Below are positions 51,401-56,452 of a stretch of DNA of 64,000 nt, piece after piece. Every line of letters starts with the position of its first letter. Within the stretch, counting starts at the first letter, position 1. Below the pieces are notes generated by a model, which was given only the letters and a program-made list of their open reading frames with translations, was not told where the DNA came from and made no database searches. Source of the stretch: Cricetomys ansorgei (lineage: Eukaryota > Chordata > Mammalia > Rodentia > Nesomyidae). The stretch spans positions 484,001-548,000 of the forward strand of contig JAMJFZ010001797.1 of assembly GCA_026225945.1 (NCBI GenBank). Reading direction: 5' to 3'. The position numbers and the translations under genes were made by a program.

Positions 51401-54400
51401 TCTTTTGAGAGGATGTTCAGAACCTGTGTTACCCCAGGGATTCGCCCTTGGAGTGGGCTGCTCCCTCGTAGATGCTGTGACGCTCACACACTGCAGGAAC
51501 ATGGGGACACCACGCTGAGCCGGTTCATCACCCCTTTGCCCTTCTAGATCGCGTTGGCTCCTTATCAGCATCTGGAAGAAGACATGCAGAGCCTGAAGCA
51601 GGTGTTGGAGATGAAGAACCAGCAAATCCACCTGCAGGAGAAGAAGATCGTCGAGCTGGAGAAGCTGGTGAGTTGGTCTGTGCGCTCCGGGGAACTACCG
51701 CTGCGTTCTGTGGCACGGTGTCCTCACGGATGACAGTGCTGGCTGGGGTATGCCTCTCCCTGCCTGTTGCTCACAGGTGAACAGGAAACCCAGCCGAGCC
51801 TGAAAGCCCTTCTCTCAGAGCTGGGAATCTGGCACGGAGTCCCAGCGGCCCCTTTCGTTATTTCTCCAGTCTTTGCCATATCCTTCCACCACCACCAAGG
51901 CGGCAGCGGGAACCGCGTCCTTCTCTGCTGCGCGCCAGGCCTAGGCAAAGCTCTGTCCTCCCGTTCCTACAGCCCGCCTGGGAGATAGGGGCACAGGCTC
52001 ACAATCTTGTGAGCACAAGAGAGAAAGCCTCAGAAGGAGACAGTTGCACCCTACCTGTGAGTGGCTGAGCTACATGGCAATCCTGGTGGGGTGCCCCCAA
52101 ATCCTCACCTGACAAAAGGAGCAGAGATCTCAGTCATGGGGGAGGGGTCCACCTTCATGATCCAATCACCTCCAAAATCCCTGCGTCCTGGAACTGTCGC
52201 CTGGGGAGGTGGGGTTCAACATAGCTGCTTTGTAGGGACAGGGGGCTCCAGTTCATAGCAAAGACTTTATACCTGGGTGTTCAACTGGGCTCCTGGGAAC
52301 TAGTCCAGGGAAACCCCTAGGGAAACGCAGCAGTGCTTTTCCCACTCCTAGAGCCCAAGGCCATGTAATGGGCTCTGAATTCCTTCTAGGAATTCACAAC
52401 AATGTGTGGAGATTGTTGTGAAGATTCCCTCCATCTGCAATAGGAAATTGGTCCACTGCCCTGCATAGTTTATTAATTTTTTTCTTTATTATTATTTTAA
52501 AGTTTTAAAAATTATGTATCTGTGTGCATGTCAGTGTGAGGGTACATGCATGTGAGTGTATTGCCTACTGAGGCCAGAAGAGGGCATCAGATCCCCCTGG
52601 AGTTAGAGTTACAGGTGGTCACGAGCATGTGTGCTGGGATCTAAATTTAGGTCCATAAGAATTGTACATGTCTTTAATGGCTGAGCCATCTCTCCAGCAC
52701 CCTTTATTAAGATTTTTAAAATGACTGTTTGCTACTATAAAAGAGGAAAATGTGTATATTATAGGAAATTATAAAATAAGGTAAACAAAAAAAAAGAAAA
52801 TTAAAGTATCAAATTCCTTCTCCTATTAACACTTCTCAGAGGCATGTCTTAATAACCCCTTCCTCCCCACCCCTCTCTCACACACACACCATATTTTGCC
52901 TTGTACAGTGTTCTATAGACCACTTCCAATGAATAATAAACAGGTGTTTTTGTTTTGCTTTGTTTTTCCAGCTAGGGTCTTGTTATGTTGTTGCCCATGC
53001 TAGACATTTGACTCTAAAACATTCTTTGCAACTGGTTTACCCAAAGCAGGGGCTGACCCAGCAGCACGTGCTGTGCTTTGTCTGCAGGCACCCCTTGTCC
53101 GCAGGTGCACACCAGGCAGTGGGAAACAGGGGTGTTAACAGTGTTCTAGGCAACAGGGCCATGGGGCCACGGGGCTCATTCCAGCACTGTAGCACCTGCC
53201 ACAGACCACAGGGGATGCACAGTCCTGATCTTGCCACGTATCCTGGCTAGGGTTGACCCTCAGAGCAGCCATCCACTTTCCTCTTGGCTGGACTTTATAG
53301 GGCCTTCCACAGCCCCTATACATCAGCCCCGGGCTGATTCAGCCATTTTCTGGCTTTGTAGCTGGCCTATATGACGACTTCCTGTCCCAGGACTCTGTTA
53401 TTTCCTGCCCCTGGGAATTAAGATGAAGGCAGGTAGGAGCCCTTACTCTAGTCCTTAGGAAGGATTCCCAAGACCTGTTCATGGGCAGGTGGCAGTTTTC
53501 TTTAGAGAATAGTGTTCCACCCTCTTTCACAAGACAATTCACTCATAGGGGCTCACCCCGGTCATTGCAGCCACTGGGAGGCTCACGCAGGGAGACTGTG
53601 GTGTGTTCCGGGGCAGCCAGGGTGGGCTACAGACAGAACGAACCCTACTTCAAAAAAGAAACGAACAAGATTTCTAAGCTTAGAACAGAAGCACCCGTCG
53701 GCTAGATCCCGCAGTGTCAGAGAAACTAGACGTAAACTGGGAAACAGCAGCCAGAATGGGCTTTTCCAATAGGGTGCCAAGGCTTCCCTCTGTGGTTTTA
53801 AAGTTGACCTTAGCTTCCGTATCTTGAAAAAAAAAAAAGCCCCTAGACTTCTAGGCGTCTTTGCTTTGTGTTCCTGGATGAAAAGGAAGAAGCGTGCCCA
53901 CAGCACTTGGCTCTCATCCCTGTTATTTCAGAAGCACCTGCGTAGGGCAGAGTGTGCACACGTGACAAGGGGCCATGATTCACTACAGCTGAACATGGGA
54001 CCCACTTGTCAAACAAGGCCCTCGCGGTATCCACAGCTCATCTCTGACCAGGACAGTCAACTGGAACCCTCGCTGAAAAAAACAAAACAGAAAAACGTAT
54101 ACACTCTGGAACTCAGAACTCTTTCTCTCTGTCTCTGTGGGTCATGCTGCTCCCTCTCTCAAATACACGCACACACACACACACACACACCAGTGTCTAA
54201 AATGTGTACCACGGTGCTTTACTGCCTACAGTGCGCGCTGGCATTTTCTGCTCTGTTTTCCTGAGGAGTGAGATGCTGGTCTGTTAGCCATCTCACTTGA
54301 CCTTCCAGCCCACGAGGGCATTGCGGAAAGCGGTTAGCAAGGGACTGTGCCTGGCAGTCCTCCAAAGTGCAGAAGGGTGGGACACCAGCTTGCCGCTGGC

Positions 54401-55485
54401 CCGTGGGCGTCTCTTCAGTAGCGTCCCTCTCCTAGGTGGAGAAGAACATCATCCTGGAAGACAAGATCCAGGTGCTCCAGCAGCAGAACGAAGACCTCAA
54501 AGCGAGGATCGACCAGAACACGGTTGTCACCAGGTGGGTGAGCCTGGCTCCTCACGTGTCCCTCTCCAAATGGCTTTCCTTGAACATCTCTGCATGTCCC
54601 AGGGTCCAGCCTGAATAATGTCCTGGTGCCTCTCACATGACCGGAAGAGAAGCACATGGCTGTGACCCCTCAGCGCACCTCCTGGCTCTGCCTCGTACCC
54701 TGCCCCCTTCCCCAGGAGGAATGAGTGCAGACCACATGGACAGCAGGGCCCCGCCCTTGTGATTTCTTTCTGGGGATTAGGAGAGGAGCATCAGTGGGGT
54801 GTGCTAGCCTAGTCCCCAAGGCTAGGAAACAACCCTAAGATTCCAGAAGCTCGGGAGCCCTGCTTCCGAGGAAGGATCAGGAGTCGCTCTTGGCCCCAGC
54901 TCGGAGTGGGATTATGTCGTTCAGCAGGGCTAAGTCCCCCTAAGTGAGATCCAGGCCTGAGCCTTTCCTGCTCAGTGCAGCTATGATGTATCCTCGTGGG
55001 ATGCACACACTCACATGCACACACCCACACGTGCTCACACTCACACTCATACACTCACACAACACTTGTTCACACACCCACACACACCTGGAAACCTTCG
55101 TCAGATAGCAAGTGCAGGCATTGGCCCGGAGCATCTTTTCTGGACTTCAGCCCATCCAGTTGTAGAATGTATTTGTACTTATTCCTGTCAGTTCCTTAAA
55201 GAGAAGCCTGGAAGAGGCTATCATTTTTTTAAAAACACAAAATGGGCTAAATGGGTGATTCAGTGGTTAAGAGCACTGGCTGCTCTTTCAGAGGACCCAA
55301 GTTTGATTCCTGGCACTCACACGGCTCACAATCATCTGTAACTGTAGTTCCGGGGATCCAGCGCCCTCTTCTGGCCTCCAGATGCACTGCATATAAGTGG
55401 CTCTAAGACATGCACGAAGGCATAACATAAAGTAAAAAAATTATTAGAACCATGCAATAAAGCCAGCAGCTTAAGCACCATGACA

Positions 55486-55531
<46 letters not shown>

Positions 55532-56239
55532 TTTTTCTTTCCCTTTACCAGCAAACTGAGCAAGCGCCTGTTTTCTGGCTGCTGTGCTGAATGTCAGCCA
55601 CGAGGATACAGAGCCTTGGCCCTGCCCTCTAGGGCTTGTGGTCCAGCAGACAAATAGGTAGGTAGACCAGCTCTACAGCAGGGCTAATGACTTGATCACA
55701 GAGTGTGTACCCACCGCAGGAGGTAACGGGAACGCATCCCTGGATGATTGGCAGCTGTGGGTCAGTACCCTGACCATAGCCTTGGGCAGACCCCATCTCT
55801 ACGAGGCAGCCTCTCCTATGGGCCTCTAGCGCACGCCCAGACTGCCTGTCCCCTCCCTCCTTTCTACTCCAGTCTCTAGCCTTTGCTCTGCGCACAACCA
55901 CCACCACCTCCCCTAAACCGGCCGAACCCTGTGCGCTGTGAGGTGTCACCCTCTCCTCTACCCATCAGCCTGTGCTCGGGTGTCATCGGTAGGCCTGCTG
56001 CCTAACCATCATTCTCTCCATGCAGACAACTGTCAGAGGAAAACGCTAATCTGCAGGAATATGTGGAGAAAGAGACCCAGGAAAAGAAGAGACTGAGCCG
56101 GACCAATGAAGAACTGCTTTGGAAGCTTCAAACTGGGGACCCAACCAGCCCAATTAAACTCTCCCCCACCTCCCCCGTGTACAGAGGCTCCTCCTCTGGC
56201 CCCTCCTCTCCAGCCAGGGTCAGCACTACACCTAGATGA
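12923..56239 (+). CDS. MTUS2: MTUS2 short isoform, nine spliced coding exons, 348 aa
   Basis: Joining 12923-12976, 23716-23782, 36293-36507, 42604-42709, 46689-46762, 49894-49992, 51548-51667, 54436-54533 and 56026-56239 gives 1,047 nt, 348 codons plus TGA, with all junctions in phase and all introns GT-AG. The product matches what I know of the MTUS2 (TIP150/CAZIP) C-terminal isoform. It has a Cys-rich N-terminus (residues 1-18), an almost continuous Glu/Lys/Gln/Leu-rich coiled coil (about 20-320) and a Ser/Pro-rich basic tail (about 318-348). MTUS2 family proteins dimerise, bind microtubules and EB1, and the long form recruits the depolymerase MCAK/KIF2C to plus ends (established for TIP150). 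Exons 2-9 are expected to be shared with the long isoform. The ATG at 12,923 has G at -3 and G at +4. A second in-frame ATG at 12,890 has a poor context. MTUS1 is a paralogue with a similar coiled coil, but the residue pattern and the neighbour fit MTUS2. Confidence 0.93.
14378..14412. repeat. TTTA simple repeat
   Basis: About eight TTTA units with small variants, directly before a B1. Confidence 0.9.
14417..14558 (+). mobile_element. B1-type SINE
   Basis: Box A/B region 'ggtggcacacacctttaatc', then 'gagttccaggacagccaggg' and 'cctgtctcaagg'. Confidence 0.88.
14574..14697 (+). mobile_element. Second B1-type SINE in tandem
   Basis: Same orientation as the previous one, with 'ttgaggtcagcctggtccac'. 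It ends in the GA tract. Confidence 0.85.
14698..14762. repeat. GA/GGGA homopurine tract
   Basis: 65 bp of purine only on the plus strand, the pure GA part from about 14,718. Confidence 0.95.
15698..15985 (+). mobile_element. B3/B2-type SINE with internal TG tract
   Basis: It starts 'ggggctggagaggtggtttg'; 'ctgatgcccccttctggcct' marks B3. TG repeats fill 15,857-15,942 before the A-rich end. Confidence 0.88.
16539..16569. repeat. GGTTT simple repeat
   Basis: Six GGTTT-type units in a row. Confidence 0.92.
16638..16666. repeat. Perfect 12-bp inverted repeat with 5-nt loop
   Basis: TTCAGTCACCTT (16,638-16,649), loop CCCGA, then AAGGTGACTGAA (16,655-16,666). It is not part of any transposon I recognise. 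Confidence 0.95.
17625..17720 (-). mobile_element. B1-type SINE, diverged
   Basis: Antisense 'aaaccggcctggaacctgc' and 'cctcaacctcccgagtcctg'. Confidence 0.65.
17866..18030 (+). mobile_element. B2/B3-type SINE with internal deletion
   Basis: 'ggagatggctcagtggttaa' head joined to 'cttctggcctccacaggcac', skipping the usual middle; the tail is AAATAAATG. Confidence 0.8.
20052..20237. mobile_element. URR1-like hAT fossil
   Basis: It starts CAGTGGTTCTCAACCTG and runs 'gggtcgccacccctatgggg', the opposite orientation to the 3.3-kb copy; the far end is decayed. Confidence 0.78.
20355..20435 (+). mobile_element. ID-like 3' half with CA tail
   Basis: 'ggcctggcatgtgtgaagcc' and 'aggtttgatcccaagcc' precede a CA run at 20,401-20,435. 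Confidence 0.6.
20510..20588 (+). mobile_element. ID-like SINE
   Basis: 'gctaaggatatagctcaatg' is a decayed ID head. Its A-rich tail seeds the GATA tract. Confidence 0.55.
20590..20717. repeat. GATA microsatellite
   Basis: About 30 GATA units, with GACA and GGAT variants near 20,670-20,690. Confidence 0.95.
21690..21780 (+). mobile_element. L1 3'-end-like fragment, type A start
   Basis: 'tattgttgtaataaagcact' and 'gtaaaaggtttgatttggct' match the beginning of type A. Confidence 0.5.
21955..22306 (+). mobile_element. Rodent L1 3'-end-like repeat, type A
   Basis: It has 'ggaagggtttatttggcttc', 'ccacaatgggctggaccctt' and 'ctcagctgaggttccctctt' in the expected order, followed by an AATA run (22,303-22,322). 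Confidence 0.62.
22380..22735 (+). mobile_element. Diverged L1 3'-end-like repeat
   Basis: 'aacgctgtgatccaaggcct' at the start and 'catgggccttttgggggac' near the end follow the layout of type B, but the middle is heavily changed. Confidence 0.45.
23716..23782 (+). CDS. MTUS2: MTUS2 exon 2, residues 19-40 plus first base of codon 41
   Basis: The acceptor is tttcag and the donor is the consensus gtaagt. It encodes the start of the coiled coil (Ser-Glu-Ser-Ala-Leu-Ala, then a Lys/Glu-rich stretch) and ends in phase 1. This is the first exon common to short and long isoforms, so the long form would splice into the same acceptor from exons upstream of the window. Confidence 0.92.
24838..25040 (-). 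mobile_element. B4-type SINE (ID plus B1)
   Basis: Antisense ID part (to about 24,900), then antisense B1 part with 'gagacaggatctcattaag' and a duplicated 'acccaggctg' block. Confidence 0.7.
25905..25921. repeat. C17 homopolymer
   Basis: Seventeen uninterrupted C residues. Confidence 0.97.
26735..26930 (+). mobile_element. L1 3'-end-like repeat, type A, 3' part
   Basis: 'cacagtgggcggggccctcc' and 'agaaaatgcctccacagact' match the second half of the 21.9-kb copy, with the front deleted. Confidence 0.58.
28440..28625 (-). mobile_element. B3-type SINE, diverged
   Basis: Antisense 'ccctggaactggagtgacag' and 'ttaaccatctcttta' at the head end. Confidence 0.55.
29188..29218. repeat. CA microsatellite
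   Basis: About 14 CA units with one TA. Confidence 0.95.
29480..29870 (+). mobile_element. Rodent L1 3'-end-like repeat, type B
   Basis: 'gctgtaaagagacaccatga' start, 'catggtgctggagcagcaa' middle, 'aacaaggccacacctcctag' end. The most complete type B copy. Confidence 0.62.
30020..30120 (-). mobile_element. MIR relic
   Basis: 'cttcacatgtattatttcct' then 'aggaaataggtgaactgat' fits antisense MIR, an old mammalian SINE. Confidence 0.45.
30225..30530 (-). mobile_element. Degenerate solo LTR, same family as 32.3 and 49.0 kb
   Basis: It shares 'gcaaaccctgccagacctca', 'ctcaggtgttctactgaca' and 'aacacctgcagaccatataa' with the two better copies, but both ends are eroded and no target duplication is visible. 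Confidence 0.7.
30855..31095. mobile_element. Tigger-like DNA transposon fossil
   Basis: 'ctctgtatttgcggatttcc' near the left end, 'gtgcaaatactacatcaatc' and 'atttgggtatctctggggg' near the right follow Tigger-type (TcMar) elements. Confidence 0.55.
31845..31890. repeat. G/A-rich tract
   Basis: Purine-only stretch of GGGGGGA and GGGAGA units. Confidence 0.9.
31950..32190 (+). mobile_element. B3/B2-type SINE
   Basis: 'gtctggagaggtggctcggt' head, 'gggcctccttagacaactat' middle, then a CA-rich stretch and an A/T-rich tail. Confidence 0.85.
32279..32592 (-). mobile_element. Solo LTR, ERVK-like, 314 bp
   Basis: On the minus strand it starts TGTTGTGG and ends CTACA. Flanks ACCAGG (32,273-32,278) and GCCAGG (32,593-32,598) form a 6-bp target duplication with one mismatch. 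No internal retroviral sequence lies beside it. Confidence 0.78.
33462..33540 (+). mobile_element. tRNA-derived SINE fragment (B2-like)
   Basis: 'gatgaggtgttagccttcca' and 'gaagacctgagatcgagcct' keep box A- and box B-like spacing. Confidence 0.5.
33551..33708 (+). mobile_element. B1-type SINE
   Basis: 'cagatctctgtgagttcgag' then 'ggtctacagagtgagttcca', ending CTCAAAACAACAAAA. Confidence 0.9.
34690..34790 (+). mobile_element. L1 3'-end-like fragment, type B
   Basis: 'gacacatctcctaaacct' and 'ggagaccaagtgtccagatg' match the end of type B. Confidence 0.5.
34871..34935 (-). mobile_element. ID-like SINE
   Basis: Antisense 'tgctggggatagaccccaac' and 'gagcaccttctctaccac'. Confidence 0.6.
35958..36103 (-). 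mobile_element. B1-type SINE close to exon 3
   Basis: Antisense 'tgtagaccaggctggcctcg' and 'cctctgcctccacagtgctg'. It is well conserved and lies 190 bp before the exon 3 acceptor. Confidence 0.9.
36143..36210 (-). mobile_element. ID-like SINE next to exon 3
   Basis: Antisense, with 'gagcactctaccaccgctga'; it ends 82 bp before exon 3. Confidence 0.65.
36293..36507 (+). CDS. MTUS2: MTUS2 exon 3, residues 41-112
   Basis: This is the largest internal exon here (215 nt) and is strongly GC-rich compared with the others. It encodes a charged amphipathic helix with repeated Leu/Gln/Glu heptads and a Trp-Gln-Gln-Gln patch. The acceptor follows a C-rich tract (ccgcag) and the donor is gtgagt. Long opposite-strand open frames across it are shadows of the GC-rich coding sequence. 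Confidence 0.93.
36740..36920 (-). mobile_element. MIR relic
   Basis: 'ctgtccccatttttacagtc' followed by 'gaccagagtcttaccaaac' is the MIR core in antisense. Confidence 0.5.
37705..38100 (+). mobile_element. L1 3'-end-like repeat, type B, with GA expansion
   Basis: 'tctgtggttgtgatgaaata' start, then a 69-bp GA/GAAA tract (37,734-37,802), then 'gcaaggccacacctcctaaa' and 'gtgagcctatcagaggca'. Confidence 0.58.
38918..39149 (-). mobile_element. B3-type SINE with TG run
   Basis: Antisense, with 'ccccccagaactggagtgat' and the head 'cggcccttctctccggcccc'. Confidence 0.82.
39333..39460 (+). mobile_element. B1-type SINE with small internal deletion
   Basis: 'gccgggcagtggtggtggca' start; the 'ctggtctacagag' block is missing between 39,421 and 39,423. 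Confidence 0.88.
39575..39751 (+). mobile_element. B2-type SINE
   Basis: 'gagctctggctgctcttgta' and 'acctgtaactccagctccag', tail AATAAAATGACA. Confidence 0.82.
39752..39985 (+). mobile_element. B2/B3-type SINE in tandem with the previous one
   Basis: 'ggctggagagatggctcggt' head; the tail AAATAAATATAAATAAATAAG is of the B2/B3 kind. Confidence 0.88.
40277..40465 (+). mobile_element. B2-type SINE
   Basis: 'agggctggagagatgctagg' head with a damaged box A, ending in a CA-rich stretch. Confidence 0.82.
41808..41960 (+). mobile_element. MIR, well preserved
   Basis: 'cctctgccacttactgactc', 'tggtttcctcatctgtaaaa' and 'cctacctcataaggg' follow the MIR consensus in order. Confidence 0.85.
42227..42300. 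repeat. TTTTGG/TTTGG simple repeat
   Basis: Imperfect T- and G-only tract feeding into the antisense B1. Confidence 0.85.
42305..42455 (-). mobile_element. B1-type SINE
   Basis: Antisense, complete, with 'aactcactctgtagaccagg'. It ends about 150 bp before the exon 4 acceptor. Confidence 0.92.
42604..42709 (+). CDS. MTUS2: MTUS2 exon 4, residues 113-147 plus first base of codon 148
   Basis: The acceptor is ccttcag and the donor gtattc. It encodes coiled coil with His-rich Asp-Asp-His-Asn-His near its end and leaves in phase 1, matching the phase of exon 5. Confidence 0.92.
42880..42940 (+). mobile_element. ID-like SINE fragment
   Basis: 'gggctggggaagctcagct' and 'ggccctgggttctgtcccca' with a shortened middle. 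Confidence 0.6.
44013..44243 (-). mobile_element. B3-type SINE
   Basis: Antisense 'ggccagaagggggcgtcaga' and head 'tgagccacctctccaggcc'. Confidence 0.88.
44326..44538 (-). mobile_element. B3-type SINE
   Basis: Antisense 'ggccagaagagggcatcaga' and head 'tgacccatctctccagatg'. Confidence 0.88.
44650..44803 (-). mobile_element. B1-type SINE
   Basis: Antisense 'agacaaggtttctctgttgt'; it has a small insertion in 'gaccaggcctctgtggcctc'. Confidence 0.9.
45367..45410. repeat. CA microsatellite
   Basis: 22 CA units after a CCA run. Confidence 0.95.
46347..46375 (+). repeat. G-rich tract, possible G-quadruplex
   Basis: Runs of four, seven and seven G separated by single A or T within 25 bp, about 310 bp before exon 5. 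Confidence 0.75.
46689..46762 (+). CDS. MTUS2: MTUS2 exon 5, residues 148-172
   Basis: The acceptor is ttccag and the donor gtcagt. It completes the split Glu codon and encodes the motif [13 protein letters not shown], a typical heptad stretch, ending with Leu-Gln on a codon boundary. Confidence 0.92.
47590..47740 (+). mobile_element. MIR, diverged
   Basis: 'gttcaagtccccactctacc' then 'cctatgaaatggggtaatag' matches the MIR order. Confidence 0.65.
48008..48211. mobile_element. URR1-like hAT fossil
   Basis: 'tggttctcagcctccctgat' start and 'gggtcgcaacccacaggtc' end; same orientation as the 3.3-kb copy. Confidence 0.8.
49047..49368 (-). mobile_element. Solo LTR, ERVK-like, 322 bp, perfect 6-bp target duplication
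   Basis: GCTTCC flanks both sides (49,041-49,046 and 49,369-49,374). On the minus strand it starts TGTTGGAG, has an AATAAA (complement of about 49,202-49,207) and ends CTACA. The 6-bp duplication fits class II (ERVK-type) insertion. Confidence 0.85.
49480..49805 (+). mobile_element. L1 3'-end-like repeat, type A
   Basis: 'gtgataaaacattgaacaaa', 'ggggaggaaagggtttattt' and 'cccacagtgggctgggccca' in order: the best-preserved type A copy. Confidence 0.65.
49894..49992 (+). CDS. MTUS2: MTUS2 exon 6, residues 173-205
   Basis: Exactly 33 codons, phase 0 at both ends, with acceptor cttgcag and donor gtaatc. It encodes coiled coil containing Phe-Gln-Ser-Gln-Ser-Leu-Arg-Asp-Arg. A symmetric exon like this could be skipped without a frameshift. 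Confidence 0.93.
50469..50661 (+). mobile_element. B2-type SINE, full-length-looking
   Basis: Intact head 'ggctggagagatggctcagt', 'caaccacatggtggctcgca' and an A12 tail. The 3' part 'ggtgtacatgcagatagaat' is closer to cricetid than to mouse B2 as I know them. Confidence 0.92.
50680..50870 (-). mobile_element. B4-type SINE (ID plus B1)
   Basis: Antisense ID 'gtgctaggcatgtgctctac' followed by antisense B1 'gcttaggctggttttgaact'. Confidence 0.72.
51548..51667 (+). CDS. MTUS2: MTUS2 exon 7, residues 206-245
   Basis: Exactly 40 codons, symmetric phase 0, with acceptor cttctag and donor gtgagt. It contains the family-typical Pro-Tyr-Gln-His helix break followed by [15 protein letters not shown], equivalent to the 'LESLKAVLEIKNEKL' type segment of the paralogue MTUS1. 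Confidence 0.94.
52489..52701 (-). mobile_element. B3-type SINE
   Basis: Antisense 'gccagaagagggcatcagat' and head 'ctgagccatctctccagcac'. Confidence 0.86.
52955..53020 (-). mobile_element. B1 fragment
   Basis: 'ccagctagggtcttgttatg' and 'ttgcccatgctagac' only; the rest is lost. Confidence 0.5.
53563..53660 (+). mobile_element. B1-like, diverged
   Basis: 'cagccagggtgggctacaga' and 'cctacttcaaaaaag' at the 3' end. Confidence 0.55.
54436..54533 (+). CDS. MTUS2: MTUS2 exon 8, residues 246-277 plus two bases of codon 278
   Basis: The acceptor is tcctag and the donor gtgggt; it ends in phase 2. It encodes coiled coil rich in Gln ([11 protein letters not shown]), a family-conserved segment, then Asn-Thr-Val-Val-Thr-Arg. 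Confidence 0.94.
55242..55445 (+). mobile_element. B2/B3-type SINE
   Basis: 'cagtggttaagagcactggc' and 'gcgccctcttctggcctcca', with an A-rich tail. Confidence 0.88.
55487..55530. repeat. CA microsatellite
   Basis: About 21 CA units followed by T6. Confidence 0.95.
56026..56239 (+). CDS. MTUS2: MTUS2 last coding exon 9, residues 278-348 and stop
   Basis: The acceptor is atgcag. It encodes the end of the coiled coil (Glu-Glu-Leu-Leu-Trp-Lys-Leu, a signature shared with MTUS1) and then a Ser/Pro/Thr-rich basic tail ending Thr-Thr-Pro-Arg before TGA at 56,237-56,239. The tail has several Ser-Pro or Thr-Pro dipeptides, potential proline-directed kinase sites. Confidence 0.95.
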
Positions 56240-56431
56240 CATCACCCTGCTAGCCACAGGAGCCCAGGCTTCTGCCCAACCTAGGGAGTGCTGCCCAGGT
56301 GCTGGTGGCCACCCTGTGCGCATGCTCAGTAGCTGCAGAATGCATCCCAGGCAGCGTTCTCTCTGACCCCTGTGTAAGACGGTCCTGGTATTGGCGATTA
56401 GGAAGGTGTAAGCTACAGAGTCTGGTGTCCA

Positions 56432-56452
56432 AAAAAAAAAAAAAAAAAAAAA
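56432..56452 (+). repeat. A21 homopolymer in the MTUS2 3' UTR
   Basis: An uninterrupted genomic A tract about 190 nt after the stop codon. It could cause internal oligo-dT priming and false short 3' ends in cDNA data. Confidence 0.95.

Larger units (their letters stand above)
49993..51547 (+). other. MTUS2 intron 6
   Basis: 1.6 kb with a full-length-looking B2 and an antisense B4. The rest (49,993-50,468 and 50,871-51,547) shows nothing nameable. Confidence 0.85.
51668..54435 (+). other. MTUS2 intron 7
   Basis: 2.8 kb with one antisense B3 and two B1 fragments. 51,668-52,488 and 53,661-54,435 hold only a short CA run (about 54,170-54,190). Confidence 0.85.
54534..56025 (+). other. MTUS2 intron 8
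   Basis: 1.5 kb with a CA-rich imperfect stretch (54,993-55,090), a B2 copy and a CA tract. 55,531-56,025 is unique sequence leading to the last exon. Confidence 0.85.
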
